From: an uncultured Bacteroidales bacterium
GTDB lineage: Bacteria > Bacteroidota > Bacteroidia > Bacteroidales > Muribaculaceae
Assembly (NCBI GenBank): GCA_902792435.1
Contig: CADAZN010000025.1
Span: 1 to 39,668 of the forward strand
Reading direction: 5' to 3'
Length of the DNA stretch: 39,668 nt
Positions 1-8,427 of this stretch are shown here, in pieces. The position numbers were made by a program, and so were the translations under genes. The notes beneath the pieces are model-generated. The model was given only the letters and a program-made list of their open reading frames with translations, had not been told where the DNA came from and ran no database searches. Each line of letters starts with the position of its first letter. Position 1 is the stretch's first letter.

Positions 1-279
1 AAGTTTAAAGCCATCGTACAACGTTCAGATAAGGATAATTATGGACCTAAGAACGTTACCACTCCAGCCACAGGCATCACTCTTTATCCAGTAGACCTCA
101 ATCCTTCAACTAGTGAGATTCCTACCGCCATCAACACCGTTAATGTGAATGGTGAGGTTAAGAGCGTGAAGTACTATAATGTTGCTGGTATTGAGAGCGA
201 TGTTCCATTCCAGGGTGTAAACATTGAGGTTACTACCTACACCGATGGTTCTCGCACAACTCGCAAGATCATGAAGTAA
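1..279 (+). CDS. C-terminal part of a secreted/surface protein with sorting-like tail
   Basis: The frame is open from base 1 to a TAA at 277-279, leaving 92 residues of a protein whose start lies outside the window. The last 40 or so residues (around KYYNVAGIESDVPFQGVNI, then a run ending RKIMK) form the short beta-rich module often found at the C-terminus of Bacteroidales exported proteins, resembling type A sorting tails of the type IX secretion system. This suggests export and surface or extracellular location. The catalytic or binding part is not in the window, so no function can be given. The codon pattern is clean and the stop is followed by a gene-free stretch. Confidence 0.8.
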   Translation, partial: KFKAIVQRSDKDNYGPKNVTTPATGITLYPVDLNPSTSEIPTAINTVNVNGEVKSVKYYNVAGIESDVPFQGVNIEVTTYTDGSRTTRKIMK

Positions 280-360
280 TTTTATTGAGGTGAGAGGGCA
301 GTGAGAATGGGAAAACACTCTACTCTTCCCTCTCCCCTAATAATATTCATACGCTGAAAG

Positions 361-391
361 AAGAGGGCGACCCCATGCGGGCCGCCCTCTT
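361..391 (+). terminator. Hairpin after the partial secreted protein
   Basis: AAGAGGGCG (361-369) and CGCCCTCTT (383-391) are perfect inverted 9-bp arms with a GC-rich loop. It lies 82 bp after the upstream stop codon. There is no T tract, so it is only a weak candidate for an intrinsic terminator; it may instead be an mRNA-stabilising hairpin. Confidence 0.4.
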
Positions 392-417
392 GATTGCTCA
401 AGACGACCACAAGCGAT

Positions 418-694
418 GGTGTGTCAAAATAGAGGAGTCACGCTACGCGTGAGAAATCATTCAAATTGTTCCAAATCTAACAAATAATTAATTTGCTTGA
501 GACCAATTAATTAAATAATGTTTGATTTGTGATGATTTGTTAGATTTCCCATTATGTAGGGACAACGCGTGCGTTGTCCGAAATGCATGGAATGGTAGCT
601 TGTGTTGTTAATCAGGGTATTATCTTGAAGCGGACATGGCACGCCATGTCCCTACATTGACCTCGCATATCAAACATTTGTATTTTGACACACC
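418..694. repeat. Candidate MITE-like element with 13-bp terminal inverted repeats
   Basis: GGTGTGTCAAAAT (418-430) is exactly inverted as ATTTTGACACACC (682-694). Inside are further nested inversions: a 6-bp stem triloop (438-452), AAATCTAACAAAT (473-485) against ATTTGTTAGATTT (535-547), and 554-564 against 647-657. It has no ORF. This architecture resembles non-autonomous transposable elements. A related flank word (CCCTCTT, then CTCAAG) occurs on both sides (about 385-402 and 693-709), but no clean target-site duplication is seen. Assignment to a transposon family is not possible from one copy. Confidence 0.45.
554..657. repeat. Pair of palindromes inside an 11-bp inverted repeat
   Basis: ATGTAGGGACA (554-564) is inverted at 647-657. 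Each arm runs into its own palindrome: GGACAACGC-GT-GCGTTGTCC (560-579) and GGACATGGC-AC-GCCATGTCC (632-651). Both palindromes have 9-bp stems with 2-nt loops and share the GGACA/TGTCC ends. They look like two members of one palindromic repeat family placed head to head. Confidence 0.6.
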
Positions 695-790
695 CTCTTC
701 TTACTCAAGCAATCCACTGATAGTAGTTGGCATAGTCCATGTGAGTTTTTGCGAGATTGTAATAGATTTTTTTGCAAACGAAAAAATTCC

Positions 791-798
791 TATCTTTG
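791..798 (+). promoter_or_regulatory. Bacteroidota -7 box (TATCTTTG) for the DUF4105 gene
   Basis: TATCTTTG matches the TAnnTTTG consensus exactly and lies 25 bp before the ATG at 824. A TTTG at 771-774 is a possible -33 element, but its 16-bp spacer is shorter than usual. The box lies downstream of an alternative in-frame ATG at 749, which supports the later start. Confidence 0.6.
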
Positions 799-823
799 CA
801 CTCATTATAATAATATAGAGGTA

Positions 824-2014
824 ATGAAACGACAATTTTGGCATATCCTGGTGTTGAGTCTCGTTTTGGCATTTTGCGCTAATACTGGCGCGGCCCAAAG
901 CGACACTACCGCCGCCCACCCTAAGAAAGTGAGCCTTATCACTTTTTATCCGGGCAACGAGGTTTTCGAGGTGTTTGGTCACAGCGAGATATTGCTCAGC
1001 GACTCCACCGGCAACTACTATATTAATTATGGTGTGTTTGATTTCAACTCACCTGGATTTGTCACACGCTACATCATGGGTGAGACCGATTATCTGTGTG
1101 CAGTGATGCCTCCCGAACTTGACGGCGGCATAAAGGAAGGTCGCAAGATGGTGAAACAGGAGCTGAACCTCAGCCCCGAGCAGGCGCAGAAGGTGTGGGC
1201 AATGCTAGCGCTCAACGTGCTCCCTGCCAATCGCGAGTACCGCTACCGCCACTTCAGCGACAACTGCTCGACACGTCCCCGCGATGTGATAGAAACCGCC
1301 ATGGGGCGAGAGCTGGACTACAGCCACAGCGGCTATGCCGATGGTAACACGCTGCGCGAGGTGATGAGCCACTACACTCGCAACTACCCATGGGAGCAGT
1401 TTGGCATCGACCTGGCGCTGGGAGCTGCTTGCGACACCGTGATTAGCGCCCGCACCCACACTTTCGTTCCCATCTACCTCATGCACGCCCTTGACAGCAT
1501 CACCGTCACTGTTGACGGCAAAACGATGCCACTGGTGAGCAAAACCAGTGTTGTGAATCCTGGTAGTGACGATGGCATAGTTGCCGCACCCACACCGTGG
1601 TATCTCACACCGCTGTTCTTTGCGTTACTGTTGCTGGCAATCACTGTTGCAATCGTTGTGATGGAACGGCGCAGGGGAGTGGTGTGTCGCTGGTACGAAA
1701 CCGTGTTCTTCCTCGTTGCCGGTTTGTCGGGTTGCCTCATCTTCTTCATTGAGTTCATCTCCACCCATGAGGCCGTGATGCCCAACTACAATATTTTGTG
1801 GCTGAATCCATTGCTCCTGTTGCTCGCCATCTTGCCATGGATTAAGAAGGGCGCGCGCTTGCTGCGATGCGTGCACTATGTGAACCTAGCGCTTATAGGC
1901 ACAATGGTTGTGGTGTGGCTCACAGGGCTTCAGGCAGCCAATGTGGCGTTCTATCCAATAGTTGCGTCGAGCCTGCTGTTCTCGCTCTCTCGCGTTGTGA
2001 TAAAGAAAAACTAA
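824..2014 (+). CDS. DUF4105 membrane protein, candidate lipoprotein N-acyltransferase (Lnb-like)
   Basis: 396 residues. An N-terminal signal/anchor (FWHILVLSLVLAF) is followed by a periplasmic DUF4105 domain (about residues 35-230) and then about five membrane segments from residue 260 to the end. The motifs FGHSEILLSD (His53) and HFSDNCSTRPRDVIE (Cys148) are the likely catalytic His and Cys of a permuted papain-like fold, in His-before-Cys order. DUF4105 proteins of Bacteroides have been reported as the enzyme adding the third acyl chain to lipoproteins; applying that here is inference. The ATG at 824 was chosen over one at 749 because the signal peptide begins there and a promoter box lies between the two. 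The ABC-F gene follows after 17 bp, so the two may be cotranscribed. Confidence 0.8.
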   Translation: MKRQFWHILVLSLVLAFCANTGAAQSDTTAAHPKKVSLITFYPGNEVFEVFGHSEILLSDSTGNYYINYGVFDFNSPGFVTRYIMGETDYLCAVMPPELDGGIKEGRKMVKQELNLSPEQAQKVWAMLALNVLPANREYRYRHFSDNCSTRPRDVIETAMGRELDYSHSGYADGNTLREVMSHYTRNYPWEQFGIDLALGAACDTVISARTHTFVPIYLMHALDSITVTVDGKTMPLVSKTSVVNPGSDDGIVAAPTPWYLTPLFFALLLLAITVAIVVMERRRGVVCRWYETVFFLVAGLSGCLIFFIEFISTHEAVMPNYNILWLNPLLLLLAILPWIKKGARLLRCVHYVNLALIGTMVVVWLTGLQAANVAFYPIVASSLLFSLSRVVIKKN

Positions 2015-2031
2015 TATAAAGCTGTTAGGTT

Positions 2032-3900
<1,869 letters not shown>

Positions 3901-3919
3901 AACAGTTCTCAGTTTTCAG

Positions 3920-4102
3920 TTTTTTTACGACAATTAAGGACAAAGAAATTTTTCATTAGATTTCGTATACTTAGCCATTCGGCTATTGAGTATTATAGAC
4001 AATTGACTCGTTTTTTTACGACAATTAAGGACAAAGAAATTTTTACATTAGATTTCGTATACTTAGCCATTCGGCTTTTGAGTATTATAGACAATTGACT
4101 CG
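3920..4102. repeat. Tandem duplication, two copies of about 91 bp
   Basis: Copy 1 spans 3920-4010 and copy 2 spans 4011-4102, head to tail. They differ by one inserted A (TTTTTCATT versus TTTTTACATT) and one substitution (GGCTATTG versus GGCTTTTG). Both begin with a T7 run followed by ACGACAATTAAGG and end with GACAATTGACTCG. There is no coding potential. Confidence 0.9.
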
Positions 4103-4151
4103 GTTTTTTACACAGATCAGGGGAGAGGGAAGAGGGAGAGTTGAGAGAAAT

Positions 4152-4188
4152 AAAAACTGCCAGCCCGGTTGGGGACTGGCAGTTTTTT
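4152..4188. terminator. Bidirectional terminator between ABC-F gene and frdB
   Basis: AAAAACTGCCAG (4152-4163) pairs with CTGGCAGTTTTT (4176-4187), giving a 12-bp stem with A and T tracts on opposite sides. It therefore works on paper for both convergent genes. It ends 18 bp beyond the frdB stop. Confidence 0.85.
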
Positions 4189-4205
4189 AATGTGGTTGGC
4201 GATGG

Positions 4206-4961
4206 TTAGTCGCTGCACTTAGCGCTGATGTACTCGCGGTTGAGTCGCGCGATGTTGCTCAACTTGATGTTCTTAGGGCACTCGGCAGCACAGGCACCGG
4301 TATTGGTGCAGTTACCGAATCCCAGCTCGTCCATCTTTTGGAGCATAGCCTTTACGCGCTTCTTAGCCTCGGCCTTACCTTGTGGCAGGAGAGCGAACTG
4401 GCTCACCTTGGCCGAAACGAAGAGCATAGCCGAACCATTCTTACAAGCAGCTACACAAGCACCGCAGCCAATGCAGCTAGCGCTGTCCATTGCCTCGTCG
4501 GCAGCCACCTTGCTGATGGGGATAGCGTTGGCGTCTTGAGCGCCACCGGTGTTGAAGCTAACGTAGCCACCAGCCTGCTGGATTTGGTCGAACGCATTGC
4601 GGTTAACCATCAAGTCCTTGATAACAGGGAATGCAGCCGAGCGCCAAGGCTCAACAGTGATGGTCTCGCCATCCTTGAAGCGGCGCATGTAGAGCTGGCA
4701 AGTGGTAGCTCCAGTAGCGGGTCCGTGAGGATGTCCGTTGATGTATAGCGAGCACATACCGCAAATTCCCTCGCGGCAGTCATGGTCAAAAGCTACGGGT
4801 TCTTCTCCCCTCTCAACGAGCTGCTCGTTGAGAATATCGAGAGTCTCAAGGAACGAGGTATCGGTAGGGATGTCCTGGAGTTCGTAGGTTACAAATTCAC
4901 CTTGCGCCTGAGGATTAGCTTGGCGCCAAATTTTCAGTTTAATATTAATATTTGTTTCCAT
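4206..4961 (-). CDS. frdB: Fumarate reductase/succinate dehydrogenase iron-sulfur subunit
   Basis: 251 residues. It transfers electrons between the membrane cytochrome b and the flavoprotein at the inner face of the cytoplasmic membrane. The N-terminal ferredoxin domain has the [2Fe-2S] ligands Cys62, Cys67, Cys70 and Cys88 (CREGICGMC). The C-terminal domain has [12 protein letters not shown] (Cys163, 166, 169, 173) and [12 protein letters not shown] (Cys218, 224, 228) for the [4Fe-4S] and [3Fe-4S] clusters. The start [12 protein letters not shown] was preferred to an in-frame ATG 13 codons upstream, because that extension reads through simple-sequence repeat and is unlike the family. It is the last gene of frdC-frdA-(four-helix gene)-frdB, followed by a strong hairpin. 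Confidence 0.95.
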   Translation of the reverse strand: METNINIKLKIWRQANPQAQGEFVTYELQDIPTDTSFLETLDILNEQLVERGEEPVAFDHDCREGICGMCSLYINGHPHGPATGATTCQLYMRRFKDGETITVEPWRSAAFPVIKDLMVNRNAFDQIQQAGGYVSFNTGGAQDANAIPISKVAADEAMDSASCIGCGACVAACKNGSAMLFVSAKVSQFALLPQGKAEAKKRVKAMLQKMDELGFGNCTNTGACAAECPKNIKLSNIARLNREYISAKCSD

Positions 4962-4970
4962 ATCTGTAGT

Positions 4971-5013
4971 GGACAAGTAGACAAGAAGACAAGAATACAA
5001 GAAGCATGAGAGG
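4971..5013 (-). repeat. 8-nt periodic repeat, downstream arm
   Basis: Plus-strand units ACAAGTAG, ACAAGAAG, ACAAGAAT and ACAAGAAG are followed by CATGAGAGG. They lie between the four-helix-bundle gene and frdB. They are the inverse of the array at 5437-5472, so the two arms could pair in the operon mRNA. Confidence 0.7.
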
Positions 5014-5020
5014 ACTTCTC

Positions 5021-5413
5021 CTAATCAGTTTCTACTTCGCTTTTATCAAGTTCTTTTTTCTTGTTATTAGCCAGAGCGGTTGCCATTCTTATTATTTCAT
5101 GAATTTGACTAGTGAGATGGTCAAAATCATTTCCATTTATTAGTCCAATTTCATGACAAATAATGAGTTGTGTTTCGATCTCAGCAGCTGACCCAATAGC
5201 GATATATAAAAAACGTATAAGATCTTTCTTGGAGCCACGTCCATTTCCTTCAGCAATATTAGAAGGAATGGAAACTGCTGCGCGTCGAAGTTGGGATGTT
5301 AATCCAAACATTTCATCTTTTGGAAAAGCCCTTGTGATAAGATAAATGTCCTTCACAAAACTAATGCTTTTGCTCCAAACTTGCAGATTTTTATGTATTG
5401 GATAATCGGCCAT
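5021..5413 (-). CDS. Four helix bundle protein (23S rRNA intervening-sequence protein / Avd-like family)
   Basis: 130 residues, the usual size of this family. Family signatures are [18 protein letters not shown] near the start and then [19 protein letters not shown] followed by [16 protein letters not shown]. The fold is a small four-helix bundle, best known from ORFs inside 23S rRNA intervening sequences and from the Avd accessory protein of diversity-generating retroelements. The molecular role of free-standing copies is unknown; nucleic-acid binding is inferred from Avd. No reverse transcriptase or variable repeat is nearby. It sits between frdA and frdB on the same strand, where most operons of this type have frdB directly after frdA. 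Complementary 8-nt periodic arms flank it (4971-5013 and 5437-5472), suggesting it arrived as an insertion. Confidence 0.9.
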   Translation of the reverse strand: MADYPIHKNLQVWSKSISFVKDIYLITRAFPKDEMFGLTSQLRRAAVSIPSNIAEGNGRGSKKDLIRFLYIAIGSAAEIETQLIICHEIGLINGNDFDHLTSQIHEIIRMATALANNKKKELDKSEVETD

Positions 5414-5436
5414 ACCAAACTAATTGCCAGGGAACC

Positions 5437-5472
5437 CTCTCGTTTTCTCGTTTTCTTGTTTTCTTGTTCTCT
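5437..5472 (-). repeat. 8-nt periodic repeat, upstream arm
   Basis: On the minus strand the array reads ACAAGAAA, ACAAGAAA, ACGAGAAA, ACGAGAGGG. It starts about 9 nt after the frdA stop and precedes the four-helix-bundle gene by roughly 23 bp. It is complementary to the array at 4971-5013 with a similar period. Confidence 0.7.
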
Positions 5473-5480
5473 AAATAAAA

Positions 5481-7490
5481 CTAGTTCTTGTAATTTCTGG
5501 TTTGTACCTTAATTGCCTCGTAGTGTAGTGGCTCCTTGATGAGCGTTGGTGCCTTGGTGTCGTCACCGTTGTATTTCCAGCAAGCCACATAGAAGAAGTT
5601 CTCGTCGTCGCGCTTGGCTTCGCCTTCCTCGGTTTGATGCTCCTCGCGGAAGTGTCCACCACACGACTCCTCGCGGTTGAGTGCGTCGTAAGCGATGAGC
5701 TCGCCCATAGTGATGAAGTCGCGCAGGCGGAATGCCTTGTCTAGCTCAATGTTCATGCCTTCTTGGTCGCCAGGAATGAAGAGGTTGGTCTCAAATTCCT
5801 TGCGCAAGTCTTTGATTTTCTCAAGGGCAATCTCGAGACTCTCTTTGGTACGTCCCATGCCCACATAGTCCCACATGATGTTACCCAGCTCCTTGTGGAT
5901 AGAATCAACTGAGCGGCTGCCCTTGATGTTCATCATGGCATCAAGATCGGCCTGTACGCGTTCCTCGGTCTCCTCAAACTCTGGGAGGTCGGTGCTGAAG
6001 CGTGGCACAGTGATTTGGTCGCTCAAGTAGTTCTGGATGGTGTAGGGGAGTACGAAGTAACCGTCGGCAAGACCCTGCATCAAAGCCGAAGCACCGAGTC
6101 GGTTAGCGCCGTGGTCGCTGAAGTTGCACTCGCCAATAGCGAATAGACCCTTGATTGAGGTCTGCAGCTCATAGTCAACCCAGATGCCACCCATTGTGTA
6201 GTGGATAGCGGGATAAATCATCATTGGGTTGTAGTAGTTAACACCGTTGATCTCGTTGGCGAGCTCACCAGGATTCACGTCGGTAATTTCCTCATACATG
6301 TCGAAGAGGTTGCCGTAGCGCTGACGCACAACATCGATGCCCAAGCGGTTGATTGCCTCGCTGAAATCGAGGAATACTGCTTGGCCAGTGTTGTTCACAC
6401 CGTAGCCCTTGTCGCAACGCTCCTTGGCAGCGCGGCTGGCCACGTCGCGGGGAACGAGGTTACCGAAGGCAGGATAGCGGCGCTCGAGATAGTAGTCACG
6501 CTCCTCCTCGGGAATGTCACTACCCTTGATTTGTCCGGCTTGCAGCTTCTTGGCATCCTCAATGTTCTTGGGCACCCAGATGCGGCCATCGTTACGCAGC
6601 GACTCACTCATGAGGGTGAGCTTCGACTGCTTGTCGCCGTGGCGTGGAATGCAGGTTGGGTGAATTTGAACATAAGCTGGGTTAGCAAAGTAAGCACCCT
6701 TGCGGTAGCAAGCCATAGCGGCGCTCACGTTACATGCCATAGCGTTGGTCGAGAGGAAATAGGTGTTGCCGTAACCACCAGTGGCGATTACCACAGCGTG
6801 GGCAGCAAAACGCTCAAGCTTACCTGTAACGAGGTTCTTGGCGATGATACCACGTGCGCGACCGTCGATGATTACCACGTCGTGCATTTCGTAGCGGTTG
6901 TAGCTCTTCACGTTGCCCATCTCAATCTGGCGGTTGAGTGATGAGTAAGCGCCGAGCAGCAATTGCTGGCCAGTTTGTCCCTTAGCATAGAATGTGCGGC
7001 TTACTTGAGCGCCACCGAATGAACGGTTGGCGAGCAAGCCACCATATTCGCGTGCGAAAGGTACACCCTGTGCTACGCACTGGTCGATAATATTGTTTGA
7101 CACCTCGGCAAGACGGTAAACGTTGGCCTCGCGAGCGCGATAGTCACCACCCTTAACAGTGTCGTAGAAGAGGCGGTAAACCGAGTCACCGTCGTTCTGG
7201 TAGTTCTTAGCGGCATTGATACCACCCTGCGCAGCGATAGAGTGAGCGCGGCGTGGAGAATCTTGAATGCAGAAGTTCAACACCTTGAAACCCATCTCAC
7301 CCAGAGTAGCAGCAGCGCTGGCACCAGCAAGTCCAGTGCCCACAACGATGATGTCGAGGCGGCGCTTGTTGGCAGGGTTAACGAGTTTTTGGTGTGCTTT
7401 ATAGTTTGTCCATTTCTCAGCAACAGGTCCCTCGGGGATCTTAGAGTCAATGACTGGCTGAGCAACGTTGTTCTTAATGTTTTCTTCCAT
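5481..7490 (-). CDS. frdA: Fumarate reductase/succinate dehydrogenase flavoprotein subunit
   Basis: 669 residues. This is the catalytic subunit interconverting fumarate and succinate. The FAD-binding Rossmann motif is [12 protein letters not shown] (Gly51 on), and [14 protein letters not shown] carries His83, the expected covalent FAD attachment site. Substrate-site segments include [11 protein letters not shown] and the C-terminal FAD-contact stretch [17 protein letters not shown]. Length and sequence fit the Wolinella/Bacteroides-type quinol:fumarate reductase, which pairs with a single diheme cytochrome b. The start is 38 bp after the frdC stop. Downstream, the four-helix gene and its repeat arms separate it from frdB. 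Confidence 0.95.
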   Translation of the reverse strand: MEENIKNNVAQPVIDSKIPEGPVAEKWTNYKAHQKLVNPANKRRLDIIVVGTGLAGASAAATLGEMGFKVLNFCIQDSPRRAHSIAAQGGINAAKNYQNDGDSVYRLFYDTVKGGDYRAREANVYRLAEVSNNIIDQCVAQGVPFAREYGGLLANRSFGGAQVSRTFYAKGQTGQQLLLGAYSSLNRQIEMGNVKSYNRYEMHDVVIIDGRARGIIAKNLVTGKLERFAAHAVVIATGGYGNTYFLSTNAMACNVSAAMACYRKGAYFANPAYVQIHPTCIPRHGDKQSKLTLMSESLRNDGRIWVPKNIEDAKKLQAGQIKGSDIPEEERDYYLERRYPAFGNLVPRDVASRAAKERCDKGYGVNNTGQAVFLDFSEAINRLGIDVVRQRYGNLFDMYEEITDVNPGELANEINGVNYYNPMMIYPAIHYTMGGIWVDYELQTSIKGLFAIGECNFSDHGANRLGASALMQGLADGYFVLPYTIQNYLSDQITVPRFSTDLPEFEETEERVQADLDAMMNIKGSRSVDSIHKELGNIMWDYVGMGRTKESLEIALEKIKDLRKEFETNLFIPGDQEGMNIELDKAFRLRDFITMGELIAYDALNREESCGGHFREEHQTEEGEAKRDDENFFYVACWKYNGDDTKAPTLIKEPLHYEAIKVQTRNYKN

Positions 7491-7528
7491 TTTGAAAAGT
7501 TTTTAATGATTAATTACTCAGCTTAAAC

Positions 7529-8209
7529 TTAGCAAGCTCCAATGCATTCGCATCCCCAAGCAAACTTGCAAGTGAGTGCGATAACGCAAATAGCAAACAG
7601 CAGCATAACGATGGTTGCCCACCACCAGCCAATGCATTTCCAGCGCTCAATCCACTTGTCGTTGTTTACACCAATCGACTGGAATGCGCTCCAGAAACCG
7701 TGGGTGATGTGGAACCAGATGGCAACAAAGCCAATGAGATAAACGATGCATACCCAAGGCTGGCTGAAAGTAGCCTCAAGAGCCTCACGTCCGCTAGCGG
7801 GATACTCGCCCATGATTTCGGGTAATTGCATCTTAGCCCAGAACTGATAGAGGTGCAGCACCAAGAAGCACAGCACGATCAGGCCAAGGACGAACATGTT
7901 TTGCGAAGCCCATTCAACGCTCTTGGGACGCTTGGTGACAGCATAGCGGTCGGCACCACGCGCGCTGCGGTTTTGCAGCGTGAGGATGAACGCATAGATA
8001 ATGTGAATCACAAAACCTGCGGCGAGCACTGCAGTGCCCAGCAGAGCATACCAGTTGGCACCGAGGAACTCGCAAACAGCCTCATAAGCATCGAGCGAAT
8101 AGACAGCCACAATGTTCATCAGTGCGTGGAATGTTAAGAATAGGATAAGGAACAAGCCAGTGACACTCATCACCACTTTCCTACCTACCGAAGATTTGAA
8201 TAACCACAT
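7529..8209 (-). CDS. frdC: Fumarate reductase/succinate dehydrogenase cytochrome b subunit
   Basis: 226 residues with about five hydrophobic membrane segments (starting near residues 12, 55, 103, 150 and 200). Histidines in TFHALMNIV, GFVIHIIYAF, VLHLYQFW and WFHITHGFW are candidates for the axial ligands of the two hemes in type B cytochrome b subunits. It anchors FrdAB and exchanges electrons with menaquinone. It is the first gene of the operon, has a good promoter upstream (8303-8333), and is divergent from the first C10 protease. Confidence 0.93.
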   Translation of the reverse strand: MWLFKSSVGRKVVMSVTGLFLILFLTFHALMNIVAVYSLDAYEAVCEFLGANWYALLGTAVLAAGFVIHIIYAFILTLQNRSARGADRYAVTKRPKSVEWASQNMFVLGLIVLCFLVLHLYQFWAKMQLPEIMGEYPASGREALEATFSQPWVCIVYLIGFVAIWFHITHGFWSAFQSIGVNNDKWIERWKCIGWWWATIVMLLFAICVIALTCKFAWGCECIGAC

Positions 8210-8302
8210 AGTTGATTTTAGAATTTAGTTATTAATTGATTTATTTAATTAGTTATCAATGCAATAGTAGCCACGCGCGCAGCGTATGGCCGATTTTCAG
8301 TG

Positions 8303-8333
8303 CAAATATACCATTTTTTAACGTGATGTGCAA
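8303..8333 (-). promoter_or_regulatory. Promoter of the frd operon
   Basis: On the minus strand a TTG (8333-8331) is followed by a 20-bp spacer and TATATTTG (8310-8303), an exact TAnnTTTG -7 box. It lies 94 bp upstream of the frdC ATG. Confidence 0.7.
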
Positions 8334-8362
8334 CCTGTATTAATGAAAAACTTTGTTCAGAC

Positions 8363-8393
8363 TTGTTTTTTGTAAATATAATTATTATTTTTG
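8363..8393 (+). promoter_or_regulatory. Promoter of the first C10 protease
   Basis: TTG (8363-8365), a 20-bp spacer and TATTTTTG (8386-8393) fit the Bacteroidota consensus. The box is 34 bp before the ATG at 8428. It overlaps an in-frame ATG-led extension from 8353, arguing against that earlier start. Confidence 0.7.
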
Positions 8394-8427
8394 CAGTGGA
8401 AATAAAGAAAAATTCTTAACAGAAAAT

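Larger units (their letters stand above)
280..823. other. Gene-free stretch with nested inverted repeats
   Basis: No credible coding sequence is seen. The stretch holds a hairpin at 361-391, an inverted-repeat-bounded element at 418-694, and a promoter -7 box at 791-798. The first 60 bp after the stop codon are purine-rich (repeats of GTGAGA-like words). Confidence 0.6.
3901..4205. other. Intergenic stretch between convergent genes
   Basis: No gene is seen. Right after the ABC-F stop come short-period T-rich words (AGTTCTC, AGTTTTC). These are followed by a 91/92-bp tandem duplication, a purine-rich block at 4119-4148 built from GGGAGA-like words, and a terminator hairpin. Confidence 0.6.

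Noticed and set aside
636-818. Short open frame in the left gene-free stretch
   Set aside because: It starts within the palindromic repeat, has no ribosome-binding context or family pattern, and overlaps the DUF4105 promoter.
749-823. Upstream in-frame start for the DUF4105 protein
   Set aside because: The extension lies before and across the -7 box and would put 25 unlikely residues ahead of a clean signal peptide.
3920-4102. Tandem repeats considered as a CRISPR remnant
   Set aside because: There are only two units of about 91 bp with no spacer structure and no cas genes nearby.
5021-5413. Four-helix-bundle gene considered as part of a diversity-generating retroelement
   Set aside because: No reverse transcriptase, template repeat or variable repeat was found anywhere in the window.
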